64,000 nt of DNA. Origin: Arthrobacter pigmenti (GTDB taxonomy: Bacteria > Actinomycetota > Actinomycetes > Actinomycetales > Micrococcaceae). Under the pieces are notes generated by a model. It was not told the origin of the DNA, ran no database searches, and saw only the letters and a program-made list of their open reading frames with translations. Below are positions 62,688-64,000 of this stretch, piece by piece (the stretch's first letter is position 1; each line of letters starts with the position of its first letter). The position numbers and the translations under genes were made by a program. The stretch covers positions 3,162,001-3,226,000 of the forward strand of contig NZ_JAATJL010000001.1 in NCBI RefSeq assembly GCF_011927905.1, given 5' to 3'.

Positions 62688-63452
62688 CTAGAGGTTTCGG
62701 TCAGCGAAGACCTTCATCGCATCCCTTACGAACTCCGCGCCTGCCCTGCCGCCGTAGTTCGCGCCGAAGCGGTCGTCCGCGACGTACATTTCGCCGAGGC
62801 CCACGAAGTACTCCTTCGAGGGCTTGCCCGCACCAGCACCCGACGTCGGCAGTCCGGGAACACCGGACAGCCACTCGTAGTGCCGGCGTGCCAGGTCCTG
62901 CGCTTCGTCGCTGCCGGGAGCATTGCCCTGCTGCGCGGCCGCGGTCCAGTCCGCGCCGAGACGTGCGGTGTGGTCCTTCCACTCCGCCCGTTCGGCGTCG
63001 GACATTCCGGTCCACCAGCGGTCTCCCGCCGCGTACGCTTCCTTGCCCCAACGTTCCTCGACCTCTTCCTTGTACTGGGTGTGGTCGAAGCCGTCGAACA
63101 TGTTTTCCGCCATGAGCTTTTCACCTCCTTCCAATCGTTCGATGGTCTGCGAGACTGACGCGATCTGCCGCGCCAGCCGGTCCTGTTCCTGCCTCAGCCA
63201 CTCAAGGTGCTTCCGCAGCGCACGGGTCGGTTCAGCGTTCCGGCCGAGGGCTTCCTCGATGGCGGGAAGTCCGAGCCCCAGGTCGCGAAGCAGCAGGATG
63301 CGCTGCAGGCGGACGAGGGCGTCGTCGTCGTAATAGCGGTAGCCGTTGCTGCCCACCCGCGAAGGCGGCAGCAGGCCCACCCTGTCGTAGTGCCGTAGCG
63401 TGCGGCTGGTGGTTCCCGCCAGCCGCGACACTTCCTGTATTGACCAGTCCAT
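62688..63452 (-). CDS. MerR-family regulator with TipAS drug-binding domain
   Basis: A 254-residue activator. The N-terminal MerR helix-turn-helix is [25 protein letters not shown]; a dimerisation coiled coil spans about 80-115; the C-terminal TipAS domain ([22 protein letters not shown]...) binds antibiotics covalently or by clamping in relatives. AGGAGG precedes the ATG at 63452. It is probably autoregulated through the MerR-type promoter at 63478-63508. Confidence 0.92.
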   Translation of the reverse strand: MDWSIQEVSRLAGTTSRTLRHYDRVGLLPPSRVGSNGYRYYDDDALVRLQRILLLRDLGLGLPAIEEALGRNAEPTRALRKHLEWLRQEQDRLARQIASVSQTIERLEGGEKLMAENMFDGFDHTQYKEEVEERWGKEAYAAGDRWWTGMSDAERAEWKDHTARLGADWTAAAQQGNAPGSDEAQDLARRHYEWLSGVPGLPTSGAGAGKPSKEYFVGLGEMYVADDRFGANYGGRAGAEFVRDAMKVFADRNL

Positions 63453-63477
63453 CCCTTCCTCCTCACGTGCTTTCACC

Positions 63478-63508
63478 ACCGTACAAGTTGACGTTGCGTC
63501 AAGGTCAA
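63478..63508 (-). promoter_or_regulatory. MerR-type promoter with 19-bp spacer
   Basis: Minus strand: -35 TTGACC (63503-63508), 19-bp spacer and -10 TACGGT (63478-63483). The spacer contains the palindrome TTGACG-CAA-CGTCAA. Layout and both boxes are the same as at the SoxR promoter, as expected for autogenous MerR activation. Confidence 0.85.
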
Positions 63509-63550
63509 CACGCTACTTACAGTGTTTGCGGCGGGTGTAAGGTTCGGACC

Positions 63551-64000
63551 ATGAGCGCTTTTGAGGAGCAATTCCTTGTGCGGGCAGTCCAGCTCGCGAC
63601 CGAAAACGTGCACGACGACGGCGGCCCCTTCGGTGCGCTGATCGTGACGGACAGTGGGCGCACCTTCGAGGGCACCAACCGGGTCACCGCACACAACGAC
63701 CCCACGGCCCACGCCGAAGTGATGGCGATCCGCAACGCGTGCTCATCCCTACGGACATTCGATCTGACCGGCTGCATGCTCTACACGAGCTGCGAGCCCT
63801 GCCCGCTCTGTCTCGCGGCCGCGCTGTGGGCTCGTGTCGATGGCATCGTCTTTGCGGCGGACCGGCACGACGCCGCGCGCGCGGGTTTCGATGACGCGCT
63901 GTTCTACGAGTTCCTCGAAGCACCTGTCGAGGAGAGGTCCATGCCGGTGCGGCAGATTACGCTTCCGGACTCGGCGAGCGCAGCCCCGTTCGAAGCGTGG
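63551..64000 (+). CDS. guaD: Nucleoside/guanine deaminase, 3' end outside the window
   Basis: Zinc-dependent deaminase of the cytidine deaminase-like fold; the first 150 residues are visible. The zinc site is His54-Ala-Glu56 in PTAHAEVMAI and PCPLC with Cys84 and Cys87. DDGGPFGALIV and the FDLTGCMLYTSCEPC stretch match guanine deaminases (GuaD) better than TadA. TAAGGT lies 7 nt before the ATG, so it is probably leaderless. It diverges from the MerR gene. Confidence 0.85.
   Translation, partial: MSAFEEQFLVRAVQLATENVHDDGGPFGALIVTDSGRTFEGTNRVTAHNDPTAHAEVMAIRNACSSLRTFDLTGCMLYTSCEPCPLCLAAALWARVDGIVFAADRHDAARAGFDDALFYEFLEAPVEERSMPVRQITLPDSASAAPFEAW

Overview
High-GC, densely coded DNA from an Arthrobacter-like actinobacterium (Micrococcaceae). 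The case rests on the codon usage, frequent GTG starts, 4-bp ATGA/GTGA gene overlaps, a secreted sialidase of the Arthrobacter ureafaciens type, and a large set of catabolic loci under dedicated regulators. No tRNA, rRNA, CRISPR array or insertion sequence was recognised. The sialidase (left edge) and a nucleoside deaminase (right edge) run out of the window.

Layout. (1) 1-12786, sialic acid locus: secreted sialidase, HSL-type esterase, nanE, nanK, a nanA-like lyase and a dipeptide-type ABC importer read leftwards. They diverge from a GntR/FadR repressor (nanR-like), with tandem heptamer operators in the shared promoter region. (2) 12929-16843: acyl-lipid desaturase, a frameshifted small membrane protein, a membrane protein, a CitE-like lyase and a Bcp peroxiredoxin. 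(3) 17074-23222, glyoxylate/allantoin operon hyi-glxR-gcl-glxK-allB, with long hairpins in its gaps. (4) 23472-30113: small regulators and uncharacterised genes, including a SoxR-MFS pair with a clear SoxR box. (5) 30195-56147, pectin (rhamnogalacturonan I) and L-rhamnose locus: ABC sugar importer, GH42 beta-galactosidase, AXE1-type esterase, two GH43-like enzymes, PL11 rhamnogalacturonan lyase, rhaM, LacI repressor, rhaI, rhaEW, rhaB and two paralogous Gfo/Idh/MocA oxidoreductases. (6) 56405-64000: DMT exporter, VOC protein, DinB protein, gene remnants, DUF1206, ROK regulator, Cds1-like PLP enzyme, TipAS-type MerR regulator and deaminase.

Main discovery candidate. Between rhaM and the rhamnose LacI gene lies a retron-type reverse transcriptase (YADD and VTG motifs) that resembles the long myxobacterial Mx162-type enzymes. 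The 5' region on its strand contains two 18-nt segments, 130 nt apart, that pair completely as RNA (15 Watson-Crick pairs and 3 G-U wobbles) only if read from the RT strand. This is what a retron a1/a2 duplex should look like, so I propose an undescribed actinobacterial retron with its msr-msd RNA at about 47240-47407. No separate effector gene is adjacent; the N-terminal 115 residues of the RT are the only unassigned part.

Regulatory themes. LacI operators of two types recur at the sugar importer, rhaM, rhaI and PL11 promoters. Many genes have a TANNNT box exactly 6-7 nt before the start codon, so they are probably leaderless. A family of intergenic hairpins shares the terminal arm GCATCGASTC.
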